Below are positions 10,299-19,362 of a stretch of 64,000 bases of DNA, piece after piece. Under the pieces are notes generated by a model, which was not told where the DNA came from, ran no database searches, and saw only the letters and a list, made by a program, of their open reading frames with translations. Source of the stretch: Lysobacterales bacterium (GTDB taxonomy: Bacteria; Pseudomonadota; Gammaproteobacteria; Xanthomonadales; Rhodanobacteraceae); contig JAFKNA010000011.1 in the NCBI GenBank assembly GCA_017305135.1, forward strand, positions 54,326 to 118,325. The letters run 5' to 3'. The translations under genes were made by a program, and so were the position numbers. The number at the start of each line of letters is the position of its first letter. The first letter of the stretch is position 1.

Positions 10299-10475
10299 CG
10301 GGAATCGGGAATGGTGAATCGGGAATCGCAAACGCCGCAGGCCGCGCCAGCGCGTGCCATGGGCGCCAGCGCCCGAATCTCCGTCGTCGCGGCGGAAGCC
10401 GGGACCCGGCGCCCTGGCGGGAACTGGGCGCGGTCCAATGCCGATGTCATCCCGGCGCAGGCCGGGATCCATTTG
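10299..10475. repeat. Dispersed repeats upstream of ggt
   Basis: About 10299-10331 carries a GGGAATCGGGAATGGTGAAT-type string. About 10446-10475 carries a direct GTCATCCCGGCGCAGGCCGG copy followed by GATCCATTTG, one half of the REPIN-like family. Both families recur elsewhere in the window. The open frame of the downstream transpeptidase runs backward through this repeat DNA, which makes its annotated start unreliable. Confidence 0.65.
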
Positions 10476-12200
10476 CACCTTCCCGGTCCGCACAGGCGGG
10501 ATGAATCGCGGGCGCGGCGGATTGTCCGCCTCGCATTTGCGGCTGCCATCTTCATCAGTGCCGGCTTCGCCCTGGCGGCAGAGCCCCCGGCGCAGCCGCA
10601 TCCGCGCACCGCGATCGCCAGTGCGCACAAGCTGGCGACCGCGGCCGGCTTCGAGGCCATCGATGCCGGCGGCAACGCCTTCGATGCCGCGGTGGCGGTC
10701 GCCGCCGCGCTGTCGGTGGTCGAGCCACAAAGCTCCGGCATCGGCGGCGGCGGCTTCTTCCTGCTGCGCCGCGCCGCCGACGGCAAGGAGGTGATGGTCG
10801 ATGCGCGCGAGACCGCGCCGGCCGCGGTCGATGCGAAGGACTACCTTGACGCCAACGGCCAACCGAGCCGCGACCACGCCATCAACGGGCCACTGTCGGC
10901 GGGCATTCCCGGCGAACCGGCGGCGCTCGCCTGGCTGGCAAAGCATTACGGCAGGCTGCCGCTGTCAAAATCCCTTGCGCCCGCCATCCGCCTCGCACGC
11001 GACGGCTTCCAGCCGGATGCGCGCATGCTCGCGCGCATCGGCTCGCGCAAGGAGGTGATCGCCCGCTATCCCGCCTCGGCGGCGCTCTACCTCGTCGACG
11101 GCGAGGTGCCGAAACAGGGCTGGACGTTCAGGTCGCCCGACCTCGCCCGGGTGCTGCAGCGCATCGCCGATGAGGGGAGCGACGGCTTCTATCGCGGCGA
11201 GACGGCCAAGGCGCTGGTCGATGGCGTGCGCAAGGCCGGCGGGCGCTGGTCGCTGCAGGATCTCGCCGCCTACGAGGTGAAGGAGCGCGCGCCGATCGCC
11301 TTCGACTACCGCGGCTACCACATCGTCACCGCGCCGCCGCCGTCCTCGGGCGGCATCGCGCTGGCCGAGATGCTCAACATCCTCTCCGGCTACGATCTTG
11401 CGAAGCTCGATCCCGCGCACCGCGTGCACCTGACGGTCGAGGCGATGCGCCGCGCCTATCGCGATCGCGCCGAGTACCTGGGCGATCCGGACTACGTGCA
11501 GATGCCGGTCGCCGAACTCACCAGCCCGCTCTACGCCGCCGGCCTGAGGGCTTCCATCCACCCGGACAAGGCGACGCCCAGCGCGATGCTGCCTCCGTAC
11601 ATGCCGCCGACCGAGGGCACCCACACCACGCATTTCTCGATCATGGATGCGGACGGCAACATGGTCGCCGCGACGCAGACCGTGAACCTGCCCTTCGGCA
11701 GCGCCTTCGTCGCGCCCGGCACCGGCTTCGTGCTGAACGACGAGATGGACGATTTCGCCCTCGTTGCCGGCAAACCCAATGCCTACGGCCTGGTCGGCGG
11801 CGCCGCCAACGCGCCCGAACCCGGCCACCGGCCGCTGTCGTCGATGACGCCGACCCTGGTCATCGGCAAGGAGCGCAGCGCCGTGCTCGGCACGCCGGGG
11901 GGCAGCCGCATCATCACCATGGTGCTGGAAGGCGTGCTCGGCTTCATAAATGGCGAAACCCCGGAACAGTTCGTCGCCAACCCGCGCTTCCACCACCAAT
12001 ACCTCCCCGACGTGATCTCCGCCGAGCAGGGCGCCTTCACGCCGGACGAGGTGCAGAAGCTGGAGGCCATGGGCCACACCGTCAGCGAGTCGGAACGCCG
12101 CTGGGGTTTCATGAACGCGGTCAGCATCGACCACGCCAGCGGCCGGATGCATGCCGCCTCCGACCCGCGCGGCACTTCGGGCAGTGGCGTCGTGAAGTAG
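10311..12200 (+). CDS. ggt: Gamma-glutamyltranspeptidase precursor (start uncertain)
   Basis: Ggt is a periplasmic N-terminal nucleophile hydrolase that cleaves and transfers gamma-glutamyl groups from glutathione. The mature protein begins near 10580 with [36 protein letters not shown]. The autoprocessing site and nucleophilic threonine sit in [32 protein letters not shown], and substrate loops in [11 protein letters not shown] and [21 protein letters not shown] signal peptide core ([20 protein letters not shown]) precedes it. The only in-frame ATGs lie upstream in repeat DNA. The natural-looking ATG at 10501 is in another frame, so a one-base indel or a non-ATG start is possible. The stop is secure. 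Confidence 0.88.
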   Translation: MVNRESQTPQAAPARAMGASARISVVAAEAGTRRPGGNWARSNADVIPAQAGIHLHLPGPHRRDESRARRIVRLAFAAAIFISAGFALAAEPPAQPHPRTAIASAHKLATAAGFEAIDAGGNAFDAAVAVAAALSVVEPQSSGIGGGGFFLLRRAADGKEVMVDARETAPAAVDAKDYLDANGQPSRDHAINGPLSAGIPGEPAALAWLAKHYGRLPLSKSLAPAIRLARDGFQPDARMLARIGSRKEVIARYPASAALYLVDGEVPKQGWTFRSPDLARVLQRIADEGSDGFYRGETAKALVDGVRKAGGRWSLQDLAAYEVKERAPIAFDYRGYHIVTAPPPSSGGIALAEMLNILSGYDLAKLDPAHRVHLTVEAMRRAYRDRAEYLGDPDYVQMPVAELTSPLYAAGLRASIHPDKATPSAMLPPYMPPTEGTHTTHFSIMDADGNMVAATQTVNLPFGSAFVAPGTGFVLNDEMDDFALVAGKPNAYGLVGGAANAPEPGHRPLSSMTPTLVIGKERSAVLGTPGGSRIITMVLEGVLGFINGETPEQFVANPRFHHQYLPDVISAEQGAFTPDEVQKLEAMGHTVSESERRWGFMNAVSIDHASGRMHAASDPRGTSGSGVVK

Positions 12201-12252
12201 CGCGCGCTGTCGCACGCCGAATCCCCAATCCCCAATCCCCAATCCCTGCCCG

Positions 12253-13119
12253 ATGAAACTCTGGTCCATCCTCGGCAATTCCCAGCAACTCGACGGCGGC
12301 GCGATGTTCGGCAACGTGCCGCGGGCGATGTGGGAGAAATGGGTGACGCCGGATGCGGACAACCGCATCCCGCTCGCCTGCCGCGCGCTGCTGGTCGACG
12401 ACCTCGACGGACGGACGGTCCTCTTCGAAACCGGCATCGGCGCCTTCTTCGAGCCGAAGCTGCGCGCGCGCTACGGCGTGGTCGAGGAGCGCCACGTTCT
12501 GCTGGAATCCCTTGCCGCGGCCGGCTTCTCGCACGAGGACATCGACGCGGTGGTGATCTCGCACCTCCACTTCGACCATGCCGGCGGCCTGCTATCGGCA
12601 TGGCAGGAAGGCCGGGCGCCCGAACTCCTGTTCCCGAACGCGAAGTTCATCATCGGCCGCGAGGCCTGGCAGCGCGCCGTGCAGCCGCACCCGCGCGACC
12701 GCGCCTCGTTCATCCCGGAGCTGCCATCGCTGCTGGAGGCGTCCGGCCGGCTGGAACTCCAGGATGGCGAGCATTCGTTGACGCTGGGGCCGCGCGTGCG
12801 CTTCCATTATTCCGACGGCCACACGCCCGGGTTGATGCTGGCCGAGATCGCCACCGCCGATGGCGGCGGCATCGTCTTCTGCGCCGACCTGATTCCCGGG
12901 AGACCCTGGGTGCACCTGCCGGTGACCATGGGCTATGACCGTTGCCCGGAGATCCTGATCGACGAGAAGCGCGCCTTCCTCGAAGACAAGCTGGCGCGCG
13001 GTGTGCGCCTCTACTTCACCCACGACACTGCTTGCGCGCTGGCGGCGGTGATGCGCGACGCCCGCGGGCGCTTCGTCACCGCCGACGAGCGCGCCGAACT
13101 CGTCGGCGAGGCGGCCTGA
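12253..13119 (+). CDS. MBL-fold metallo-hydrolase
   Basis: This 288-residue cytoplasmic protein has the metallo-beta-lactamase metal-binding motif HLHFDHAGG (from about residue 104), an aspartate in [12 protein letters not shown] and a final histidine in [10 protein letters not shown] third histidine in [16 protein letters not shown] completes the usual dinuclear zinc site. There is no signal peptide. The family includes lactonases, glyoxalases and others, and I cannot assign a substrate. A GGGATTGGGGATT-type repeat in inverse orientation (about 12220-12247) lies just before the start. The stop overlaps the next gene's ATG. Confidence 0.88.
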   Translation: MKLWSILGNSQQLDGGAMFGNVPRAMWEKWVTPDADNRIPLACRALLVDDLDGRTVLFETGIGAFFEPKLRARYGVVEERHVLLESLAAAGFSHEDIDAVVISHLHFDHAGGLLSAWQEGRAPELLFPNAKFIIGREAWQRAVQPHPRDRASFIPELPSLLEASGRLELQDGEHSLTLGPRVRFHYSDGHTPGLMLAEIATADGGGIVFCADLIPGRPWVHLPVTMGYDRCPEILIDEKRAFLEDKLARGVRLYFTHDTACALAAVMRDARGRFVTADERAELVGEAA

Positions 13120-13799
13120 TGGCACGCGGCCGGCGTAGCGGCTGGGCCTTGCCGCTGGCAGGCGTCGCCGCCGCAGTGGCGCTCATCGGCGGCTACGTCT
13201 ACCAGCAGCGGGGATCCGTGCCACCGACGCCAGCAGCGCCGCCCGCCACGCAGGCGCCGCCGCCGGCAGCCGGAGCCCAATCCGGTGCGGTCACCCTCAG
13301 CGGTCGCCTGCACGCTGCCGCACCCGTACGCGACCCGCAACTCGGCATCGAGGCCGACGCCATCGCGCTCTACCGCATGGTCGAGGTGCGGCAGTGGCAG
13401 GAAACCTGCTCGGCGGCAGGCTGCGAGCACGCGCTGGTATGGTCGGAGAAGTGGATCGATCCGGCGCGCTTCCGCGAGCCGGCGGGCCATCAGAATCCGC
13501 GCCCGCCGTTCGCCAGCCAGCGCTTCCTGGCCCGCGACATCCGCTTGGGCGAGCGCCGCGTCGATCCGCTGCTGGCGCTCGAGGGCGCCGCGGCCGAGCC
13601 GCTGCAGGTGCGCGCGGCGCAGCTGCCGCCCAACCTCGCCGCGACCTTTCGCGAGCATGACGGCTTCCTTTACGCCGGCGCCGATCCCGCGCGTCCGGCC
13701 GCCGGCGACCTGCGCGTCGCCTACCGCGTCGTGCCTGCCGGCGAGCGCAGCCTGACCGGCATCCTCGTCGGCGATCGCCTGCAGGCACCGCGCCGCTGA
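13119..13799 (+). CDS. TMEM43-like membrane protein
   Basis: The 226-residue product has one N-terminal membrane helix (WALPLAGVAAAVALIGGYVYQQ, residues 8-29), a Pro/Ala-rich linker, and an extracytoplasmic domain with the TMEM43 pattern: IEADAIALYRMVEVRQWQETC, VWSEKWIDPARFREPAGHQNPRPPF, and later GDLRVAYRVVP. These match features of the TMEM43 family (LUMA in animals), which also occurs in bacteria with unknown function. It overlaps the MBL gene by 1 nt (TGATG), so translation is coupled. Bacterial homologues are often longer with further C-terminal helices; this one stops after the beta domain. Confidence 0.7.
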   Translation: MARGRRSGWALPLAGVAAAVALIGGYVYQQRGSVPPTPAAPPATQAPPPAAGAQSGAVTLSGRLHAAAPVRDPQLGIEADAIALYRMVEVRQWQETCSAAGCEHALVWSEKWIDPARFREPAGHQNPRPPFASQRFLARDIRLGERRVDPLLALEGAAAEPLQVRAAQLPPNLAATFREHDGFLYAGADPARPAAGDLRVAYRVVPAGERSLTGILVGDRLQAPRR

Positions 13800-13823
13800 C
13801 GCATCACCAACCTGGGAGGAGGC

Positions 13824-14219
13824 ATGCGCATCACCGCCATCTACGTCGCACTTTCGGTATTGCTGGTCCTGGTCCTCGCCGCGCGGGTGTCGCTCGGTCG
13901 CTACCGCGCGCGGGTCGGCCTCGGCAGCGGCGGCGACGAGGATCTCCTGCGCCGCATCCGCGTGCATGCCAACGCGCTGGAAAACCTGCCGCTCGCGCTG
14001 CTGTTGCTCCTCATGCTCGATCTCGCCGAATTGCAGCCGCTCTGGCTGCACCTGTTCGGCATCGTCCTGATCCTCGGTCGCATCCTGCACGCGATCGGCC
14101 TCTCGCGCAGCGGCGGCGCGAGCTTCGGGCGCGCCACCGGCACCGCGCTCACCTGGGGCGTCATGGCGCTGATGGCGCTGCTGGTGTTGCTGCAGGTGGT
14201 GCTACGGGCGCAGCTCTGA
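13824..14219 (+). CDS. MAPEG-family membrane protein
   Basis: The 131-residue product has four predicted helices and the MAPEG signature RIRVHANALENLPLALLLLLMLDL (about residues 44-67), plus GRILHAIGLSRSGG. MAPEG proteins are glutathione-dependent membrane enzymes in eukaryotes; bacterial members are mostly uncharacterised. A very strong Shine-Dalgarno (GGGAGGAGG) lies immediately before the ATG. It is 24 nt after the TMEM43-like gene and may be in that operon. Confidence 0.88.
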   Translation: MRITAIYVALSVLLVLVLAARVSLGRYRARVGLGSGGDEDLLRRIRVHANALENLPLALLLLLMLDLAELQPLWLHLFGIVLILGRILHAIGLSRSGGASFGRATGTALTWGVMALMALLVLLQVVLRAQL

Positions 14220-14362
14220 GCTGCAGGCGGGCGTGGCGTGCATGCGCTGGGAGCGGCCGAGCCCCAGCTCGGCCATCAAGAGCGCCACGGGCGGCGGAGC
14301 TGGTGCTCCACCCTTCGCGGGCCAGCGACGGCGCCTTTCGGAGCGGAGCCCGCGCTCCGGCT
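14220..14362. repeat. Intergenic palindromes including a GGCCGAGC...GCTCGGCC hairpin
   Basis: GGCCGAGCCCCAGCTCGGCC at 14255-14274 is a perfect 8-bp stem with a 4-nt loop. The identical 20-nt sequence recurs at 35276-35295, so it is a dispersed element rather than a local terminator. A second palindrome, GGAGCGGAGCCCGCGCTCC, follows at about 14340-14358. Both lie between the convergent MAPEG and NUDIX genes and may still serve as terminators. Confidence 0.6.
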
Positions 14363-14896
14363 TCAGGCGAAGAATGCAGCGTTATCGAGCATGTAGAGCC
14401 CGGCGAACACCTTCGGGTCGACCGAATGGCCGGTGCGATGGCGTTCGAGCAGCCAGCCGAGGGCCTCCCCGCGCGGGATCTCGTGGACGGTGATCGATTC
14501 GGTGGCATCGCCTCCACCGGAGCCGACGCGCACGAGTTCGCGGGCGAGGACGAATCCCATGACCTCGCTGCTCATGCCCGCCGATGGCGGGCCGTCGATC
14601 AGCAGGCGCAGGCTGCCGGCGCGGTAGCCGGTTTCCTCCACCAGTTCGCGGTTCGCCGTTTCCAGGATGCCTTCATCCGCCCGCGCCGCCGAGTCGCCGA
14701 CAAGCCCCGCCGGCATTTCAATGGTGCGACGTTCGACCGCCGGCCGCGGCTGCTCGACGAACAGGATGCGGTCGTCGGGCGTGACGGCGATGATCATCAC
14801 CGCCCCGCCGGGGTTGGTGCGCTCGGCGTACTCCCAGCGCCCGCGGCGCTTGAGGCGCAGCCAGCGTCCGTTGCAAAGCGTCTCCGGTTCGGTCAT
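14363..14896 (-). CDS. NUDIX hydrolase, ADP-ribose pyrophosphatase-like
   Basis: The 177-residue product has a NUDIX box with the core RELVEETGY and preceding GILETAN, near residues 80-100; the leading GLVGDSAARADE is two residues longer than the strict Gx5E consensus. The N-terminal WEYAERTNPGGAVMIIAVTPDDRILFVEQPRPAVERRTIEMPAG resembles ADP-ribose or GDP-mannose pyrophosphatases. The start at 14896 (MTEPETLCNGRWLRL) is chosen because the frame upstream runs antisense into the next gene's leader. Substrate uncertain. It is divergent from the propeller protein gene. Confidence 0.85.
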   Translation of the reverse strand: MTEPETLCNGRWLRLKRRGRWEYAERTNPGGAVMIIAVTPDDRILFVEQPRPAVERRTIEMPAGLVGDSAARADEGILETANRELVEETGYRAGSLRLLIDGPPSAGMSSEVMGFVLARELVRVGSGGGDATESITVHEIPRGEALGWLLERHRTGHSVDPKVFAGLYMLDNAAFFA

Positions 14897-14971
14897 TTTG
14901 CGCAGCTTTCCTGAAACTTTTGCGGGCACGTCGGGTCTTGGCAGGCCTGCCAAGCTTGCGAGGTATCCCTG

Positions 14972-16447
14972 ATGAAGATCAAGCACATCGCCTGCGCGCT
15001 CGCGCTGGGCGCCTTCGCGGCGGCGGCTCCGGCGCAGCAGCGGCCCGCCCGCGCCGGCCTGAATCCGGCCACGTTGAGCGAGGCGCAGATCGCGCAGACC
15101 CAATTGCCCTCGGCGCTCTATCGCCTCGCCGGGATCTACAAGCAGGGTGGCGACTGGCAGCGCATGGCCTGGGCGCTCGCGCGCCTGTCGGAGCTGCAGC
15201 CCAACGTGGCCGAGGTGAAGCTGTCGCTGGCCACCGCCTACGCGCTCCAGGGCGACAAGTCGAAGACCTACGACCTCCTGCTGGCGATGCAGAAGCAGGG
15301 CTATGGCTACGACCTGGCCGATGACAAGAACTTCGAGAAGGTCGCCGACACCAAGGTGTGGAAGTACATCGTTGAGGGCCTGCAGGCGAACCTGAAGCCG
15401 TTCGGCGAGGGCCGGATCGCATTCTCGCTGCCGGCCGGCGACACCCTGATCGAATCGCTGGCCTTCGACCCCGTGCGCAAGCAGTTCCTCGCCGGGAGCG
15501 TGCGCGAGGGCCGGGTCTACCGCGTCGGCAAGGACGGCAAGCTCACCGGGTTCATATCGCCAAGCGCCGACAACGGTCTCTGGAGCGTCTACGCGATGGC
15601 GGTGGACGCCGACGACGACGCGCTCTACGTCGCCAGCACCTCGTCGGTGTACTTCAAGGGCTTCAGGCAGGAAGACTACGGCAAGGCCGGCGTGTTCAAG
15701 TTCCGCCTCTCCACCGGCAAGCTGCTCGAAAAGCACCTTCTCGCACCCGATCGCCAGCCACGCACGCTGTCCAGCATCGCTGCCCGCAAGGGCCGCGTGT
15801 TCGCCGCCGATGGCGTGCGCAACGTCATCTACCGCGTCGATGGCGGCGAGCTGAAGCCGATGGTGGAAAACCCCCACCTCACCAGCGTGCGCGGCCTAGC
15901 CCTCAGCGGCGATGGCAACACGCTCTACTTCGCCGACTATGCGATGGGCGTGCTCGGCGTCGACCTCGCCGGCGGCAAGGGCTTCGACCTCAAGTACGAC
16001 CCGGCCAAGCTGGTGCTCGGCGGCATCGATGGCCTCTACTGGTACGACGGCACCCTGGTGGCGATCGAGAACGGCATGTCGCCGCGACGGGTGATGCGCC
16101 TGTCGCTCAGCGATGATGGCCGCCGCGTCACGCGGGCGATGCCACTCGACGTCGCCAACCCGGCCTTCAGGCTTCCGACCTACGGCGCCATCGATGGCGA
16201 CGGCCTTTACTTCATCGCCAACAGCCAGAAGAACAAGTACGACAAGTTCGGCAGTCCGAGGGATGACGCGAAGCTCGAGGCGGTGAACGTGTTCCGCAGC
16301 GACCTCCGCTTCGCCTGGGACGAGGGCGGCGTCGAGCTGGAACCTGGCGCCGGCTCCGCCAAACGGGCCGTCATCAGCGAATCGAAGCCGGGCAACGGCG
16401 CGTTCTCGAACGTGGAAGGCGGCTCGCAGTCGGTGACCGGGGATTAG
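14972..16447 (+). CDS. Periplasmic TPR plus beta-propeller protein
   Basis: The 491-residue product starts with a signal peptide (MKIKHIACALALGAFAAAAPAQ). Residues about 40-130 contain TPR-like helices (LYRLAGIYKQGGDWQRMAWALARLSELQPN, then LATAYALQGDKSKTYDLLLAM). The remainder shows repeated SMP-30/NHL-like propeller blades, for example ESLAFDPVRKQFLAGSVREGRVYRVGKDGKL, ALSGDGNTLYFADYAMGVLGVDL and GLYWYDGTLVAIENG. There is no catalytic motif I can name. Similar proteins in xanthomonads are annotated as hypothetical or gluconolactonase-like. It is divergent from the NUDIX gene with a 75-nt shared upstream region. Confidence 0.7.
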   Translation: MKIKHIACALALGAFAAAAPAQQRPARAGLNPATLSEAQIAQTQLPSALYRLAGIYKQGGDWQRMAWALARLSELQPNVAEVKLSLATAYALQGDKSKTYDLLLAMQKQGYGYDLADDKNFEKVADTKVWKYIVEGLQANLKPFGEGRIAFSLPAGDTLIESLAFDPVRKQFLAGSVREGRVYRVGKDGKLTGFISPSADNGLWSVYAMAVDADDDALYVASTSSVYFKGFRQEDYGKAGVFKFRLSTGKLLEKHLLAPDRQPRTLSSIAARKGRVFAADGVRNVIYRVDGGELKPMVENPHLTSVRGLALSGDGNTLYFADYAMGVLGVDLAGGKGFDLKYDPAKLVLGGIDGLYWYDGTLVAIENGMSPRRVMRLSLSDDGRRVTRAMPLDVANPAFRLPTYGAIDGDGLYFIANSQKNKYDKFGSPRDDAKLEAVNVFRSDLRFAWDEGGVELEPGAGSAKRAVISESKPGNGAFSNVEGGSQSVTGD

Positions 16448-16460
16448 CGGCAGCGCCCGT

Positions 16461-16543
16461 GTAGGAGCGCACCCTGTGCGCGACCATGCGACCCGCACCG
16501 ACGTTGGGTGGGCCGCGCCGGGCGCGACAAGGTCGCTCCTACA
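16461..16543. repeat. Inverted pair of TAGGAGCGCAC-type repeats
   Basis: GTAGGAGCGCACCCTGTGCG at 16461 is a palindrome with GCGCACCCTGTGCGC inside. At 16522-16543 the inverse motif GCGCGACAAGGTCGCTCCTA occurs, giving a REPIN-like pair in the convergent spacer between the propeller gene and the exonuclease gene. This is the most frequent intergenic repeat family in the window, with copies near 34.5, 39.3, 44.1, 50.4, 57.6, 60.3 and 63.8 kb. Confidence 0.75.
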
Positions 16544-16630
16544 TTGCGAAGTTGCAGGCTGCCGGTCGCCCACAGGGTGGGCTCCCACAGGTTGCATGCC
16601 GCGCGTCGCGCCGGTTCTTGCGCCCAAGCC

Positions 16631-17569
16631 CTAGCCCCCGATTCCGACTTCGCTCTCCCGCAGCGCCCGCATGCGCGCGCGGGTGAGCGGCCCGAAGCGG
16701 AGGCGCTCGCACAGGGCCTGCAGCGCGGCTTCGTCCTGCCTGCGGCGCCGGTAGCGATCGGCCGCAGCGGGCACCGGCGCATCCAGCGCGATGCCGGTCA
16801 GTTCACGCGAGATGCGTGCCTGGGCAGCGTGTTCGCGGAGCCTCCGCGCTGCCGCGGCGGCGCCGCGGGCCGAAAGGAAGGCGACCTCCTCGGCGCGTTC
16901 GAGCAGGGCTTCCAGGATGCCGAAATGGCGCAGCAGGGTGGCCGCCGTCTTCGCGCCGATGCCGGGAACACCGGGGATGTTGTCGCTGGCGTCGCCGGTG
17001 AGGGCGAGGAAATCCGCCACCTTCTCCGGTGCCACGCCAAGGCGTTCCTCGATGCCGGCGGCATCCCAGCGGCGCTTGCGCGGCAGGTCCCAGAGCAGGT
17101 CCCCCGCGCCGATCAGCTGGCCAAAATCCTTGTCGGCGGAGACGATCACGCCGCGGAAGCCGGCCGGCCGGAGTGTCGCCAGCACGCTGCCGATGAGGTC
17201 GTCGGCCTCGTAGTCGCGGCTGCACAGTACCTCCGCGCCGAGCGCGGCGGCGACTTCCTTGCAGGCACCGAACTGGCGCTTGAGGTCGGCCGGCGCGGGC
17301 GGCCGGTTGGCCTTGTAGGCAGGATAGATCCGGTTGCGGAACGAGCGGCTCAGCGACTCGTCGAAGGCCACGGCGAGGTGGCTCGGCCGCGCCTTTTCGA
17401 TCAGGTCGAGCAGGAAGCGCGTGAAGCCGTGCACGCCGTGCGCCGGCCGGCCCTCCGCGTCATTGACGAACGCTTCCGACGCGAACCAGGCGCGGCATAC
17501 GTACAGGCTGCCGTCGACCAGGTGGATGGTGTCGCGGCGCGCGGCCGGCAGCGGGCTTACGGCTGCCAT
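16631..17569 (-). CDS. 5'-3' exonuclease (DNA polymerase I N-terminal-like / ExoIX-like)
   Basis: The 312-residue product resembles the stand-alone 5'-nuclease domain: IHLVDGSLYVCRAWFAS near the N-terminus, HLAVAFDESLSRSFRNRIYPAYKANR (conserved acidic and basic residues), YEADDLIGSVLA, VIVSADKDFGQLI and the helix-3-turn motif LTGDASDNIPGVPGIGAKTAATLL. All the usual metal-binding aspartates appear present, unlike E. coli Xni, which lacks several. The start at 17569 is preferred over the longer frame because it overlaps the upstream gene by only 13 nt and begins the domain. It probably acts in flap or RNA primer removal. Confidence 0.88.
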   Translation of the reverse strand: MAAVSPLPAARRDTIHLVDGSLYVCRAWFASEAFVNDAEGRPAHGVHGFTRFLLDLIEKARPSHLAVAFDESLSRSFRNRIYPAYKANRPPAPADLKRQFGACKEVAAALGAEVLCSRDYEADDLIGSVLATLRPAGFRGVIVSADKDFGQLIGAGDLLWDLPRKRRWDAAGIEERLGVAPEKVADFLALTGDASDNIPGVPGIGAKTAATLLRHFGILEALLERAEEVAFLSARGAAAAARRLREHAAQARISRELTGIALDAPVPAAADRYRRRRQDEAALQALCERLRFGPLTRARMRALRESEVGIGG

Positions 17570-18126
17570 TCCGAGACCAGTTCCGTCCACTCGGGGCGGG
17601 GGCGCTCCGGCGCGTCCTCGCGCGGCGTACCGAGGTGGACGAAGGCGATGGTCCGCTCGCCCGCGCGGAGGCCGAGCAGCGCGGCGACCTCGGCGTCGTA
17701 GGCCGGCCAGCCGGTCAGCCATTGCGCGCCAAGGCCCAGTGCCTGTGCGCCGAGCAGCAGGTTGTAGGCGACGCAGCCGGCGGACAGAAGCTGCTCCTGG
17801 GCCGGGATCTTGGGGTGTGCCTCATCGATGCGCGCGATCACGGCAATCACCAGCGGCGCGTGGCCGAAGCGGCCGCGATCCTTCTCAAGCGCCTTGTCGG
17901 CCACGTCGGATTCGCGCCGGCGCCTGATGCGGGCCAGTTCCTCGCCCAGCCGCGCACGCGCCTCGTCGCGGATCAGCAGCAGGCGGAACGGCGTCAGCCG
18001 CCCGTGATCGGGCACGCGCGTGGCCGTTTCGAGCAGGCGCAGCAACTGGTCGGGCGCGGGACCGGGCTCGCCGAGAAGGCGCGCCGGCACCGAGCGGCGC
18101 GAAGCAAGGAAATCGAAGAAGGTCAT
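17557..18126 (-). CDS. Nitroreductase family protein, YdjA-like
   Basis: The 189-residue flavoprotein begins MTFFDFLASRRSVPARLL, the RRS FMN-phosphate-binding motif of the nitroreductase fold. It continues with TRVPDHGRLTPFRLLLI, the SAGCVAYNLLLGAQALGLGAQWLTGW segment and FVHLGTP near the end. Length and motif spacing fit the compact YdjA subgroup. Natural substrates of YdjA-like proteins are unknown. It overlaps the exonuclease gene by 13 nt and is divergent from pntAA, with about 80 nt between. Confidence 0.9.
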   Translation of the reverse strand: MTFFDFLASRRSVPARLLGEPGPAPDQLLRLLETATRVPDHGRLTPFRLLLIRDEARARLGEELARIRRRRESDVADKALEKDRGRFGHAPLVIAVIARIDEAHPKIPAQEQLLSAGCVAYNLLLGAQALGLGAQWLTGWPAYDAEVAALLGLRAGERTIAFVHLGTPREDAPERPRPEWTELVSEWQP

Positions 18127-18206
18127 GCGTATCCTGCAGGAAGTTCACTCGCCAGCATCCTACCGCTTGAGCTAGCATCGAAGCTTCCCCGGGGCAAGGA
18201 TTGGGC

Positions 18207-19331
18207 ATGGCGACCACGATAGCCGCAGTGCGCGAAACCGTTGCCGGCGAACGCCGCGTGGCGCTCACGCCGGAGGTGGCGAAGAAGCTCAAGGCGCGCG
18301 GCGCCGAGATCGTGCTCGAGGCGGACGCCGGGGCCAGCGCCTACTTCGCCGACGGCGCCTACGCCGGCTGCGAGGTGCTCGACGGCGCCGCCGGCGCACT
18401 CGCGCGCGCCGACGTGCTGCTCAAGGTGCAGCCGCCCTCGCTGGCGGAAATCGCGGCGCTGAAGGAGGGCGCGGTGGTCATCGGCCACCTGCAGCCGCAC
18501 CTCGCGCCCGAGCGCACCCGAGCGCTGCGCGACCGGCGCATCACCGCATTCGCGATGGAGCTCCTGCCGCGCACCACGCGCGCCCAGGCCATGGACGTGC
18601 TGTCCTCGCAGGCGGCCGTGTCGGGCTACAAGGCCGTGTTGATCGCCGCCGAGGCCGCGCCCAAGTTCTTCCCCATGCTGACCACCGCCGCCGGCACCAT
18701 CCGCCCGAGCAAGGTGCTGATCGTCGGCGCGGGCGTCGCCGGCCTGCAGGCCATCGCCACCGCGCGGCGCCTCGGCGCCCAGGTCGAAGGCTTCGACGTG
18801 CGCCCGGAAACGAAGGAGCAGATCGAGTCGCTTGGCGCGAAGTTCCTGGATCTTGGCGTCTCGGCCGCCGGTGCCGGCGGCTACGCGCGCGAACTCAGCT
18901 CCGAGGAGCGCGAGCAACAGCAGAAGGCGCTCGCCGAGCAGCTCAAGGTCTTCGACGTGGTGGTGACCACCGCCGCGGTGCCCGGTCGCCAGGCGCCGCG
19001 CATCATCTCCGCCGCCATGGTCGCCGGCATGAAGCCCGGCGCGGTGATCGTCGACATCGCCGCCGAAACCGGCGGCAACGTGGAATCGACCGAGGCGGGG
19101 CGGACCATCGTCAGCCACAACGGCGTCAGCATCATCGGCCCGGTGAACCTCCCGGCCGGCGCGCCGGTGCACGCGAGCGAGATGTACGCGCGCAACCTCT
19201 ACAACTTCCTCGAGCTGTCGCTGCAGGATGGCGTACTGGTGTTCGACTGGGACGACGAGCTGATCGCGAAGACCTGCCTCACCCACGCCGGCGAGATCCG
19301 CCACGAACCCACGCGAGCGCTGGCCGGATGA
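18207..19331 (+). CDS. pntAA: NAD(P) transhydrogenase subunit alpha part 1
   Basis: PntAA is the peripheral NAD(H)-binding domain I of the proton-translocating transhydrogenase, which makes NADPH at the expense of the proton gradient. The product is 374 residues. It begins MATTIAAVRETVAGERRVALTPEVAKKL, and has the alanine dehydrogenase/PNT fold, with VLIVGAGVAGLQAIATARRLGAQVEGFDVRPETKEQ and IVDIAAETGGNVE. ATG 18207 is chosen over TTG 18201 because the Shine-Dalgarno AAGGA at about 18196-18200 sits correctly only for the ATG. The other two subunits follow only after an intervening methyltransferase gene. Confidence 0.95.
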   Translation: MATTIAAVRETVAGERRVALTPEVAKKLKARGAEIVLEADAGASAYFADGAYAGCEVLDGAAGALARADVLLKVQPPSLAEIAALKEGAVVIGHLQPHLAPERTRALRDRRITAFAMELLPRTTRAQAMDVLSSQAAVSGYKAVLIAAEAAPKFFPMLTTAAGTIRPSKVLIVGAGVAGLQAIATARRLGAQVEGFDVRPETKEQIESLGAKFLDLGVSAAGAGGYARELSSEEREQQQKALAEQLKVFDVVVTTAAVPGRQAPRIISAAMVAGMKPGAVIVDIAAETGGNVESTEAGRTIVSHNGVSIIGPVNLPAGAPVHASEMYARNLYNFLELSLQDGVLVFDWDDELIAKTCLTHAGEIRHEPTRALAG

Positions 19332-19362
19332 GCGGACGGTCCGGGTTCGTGGCAGCACCGGC

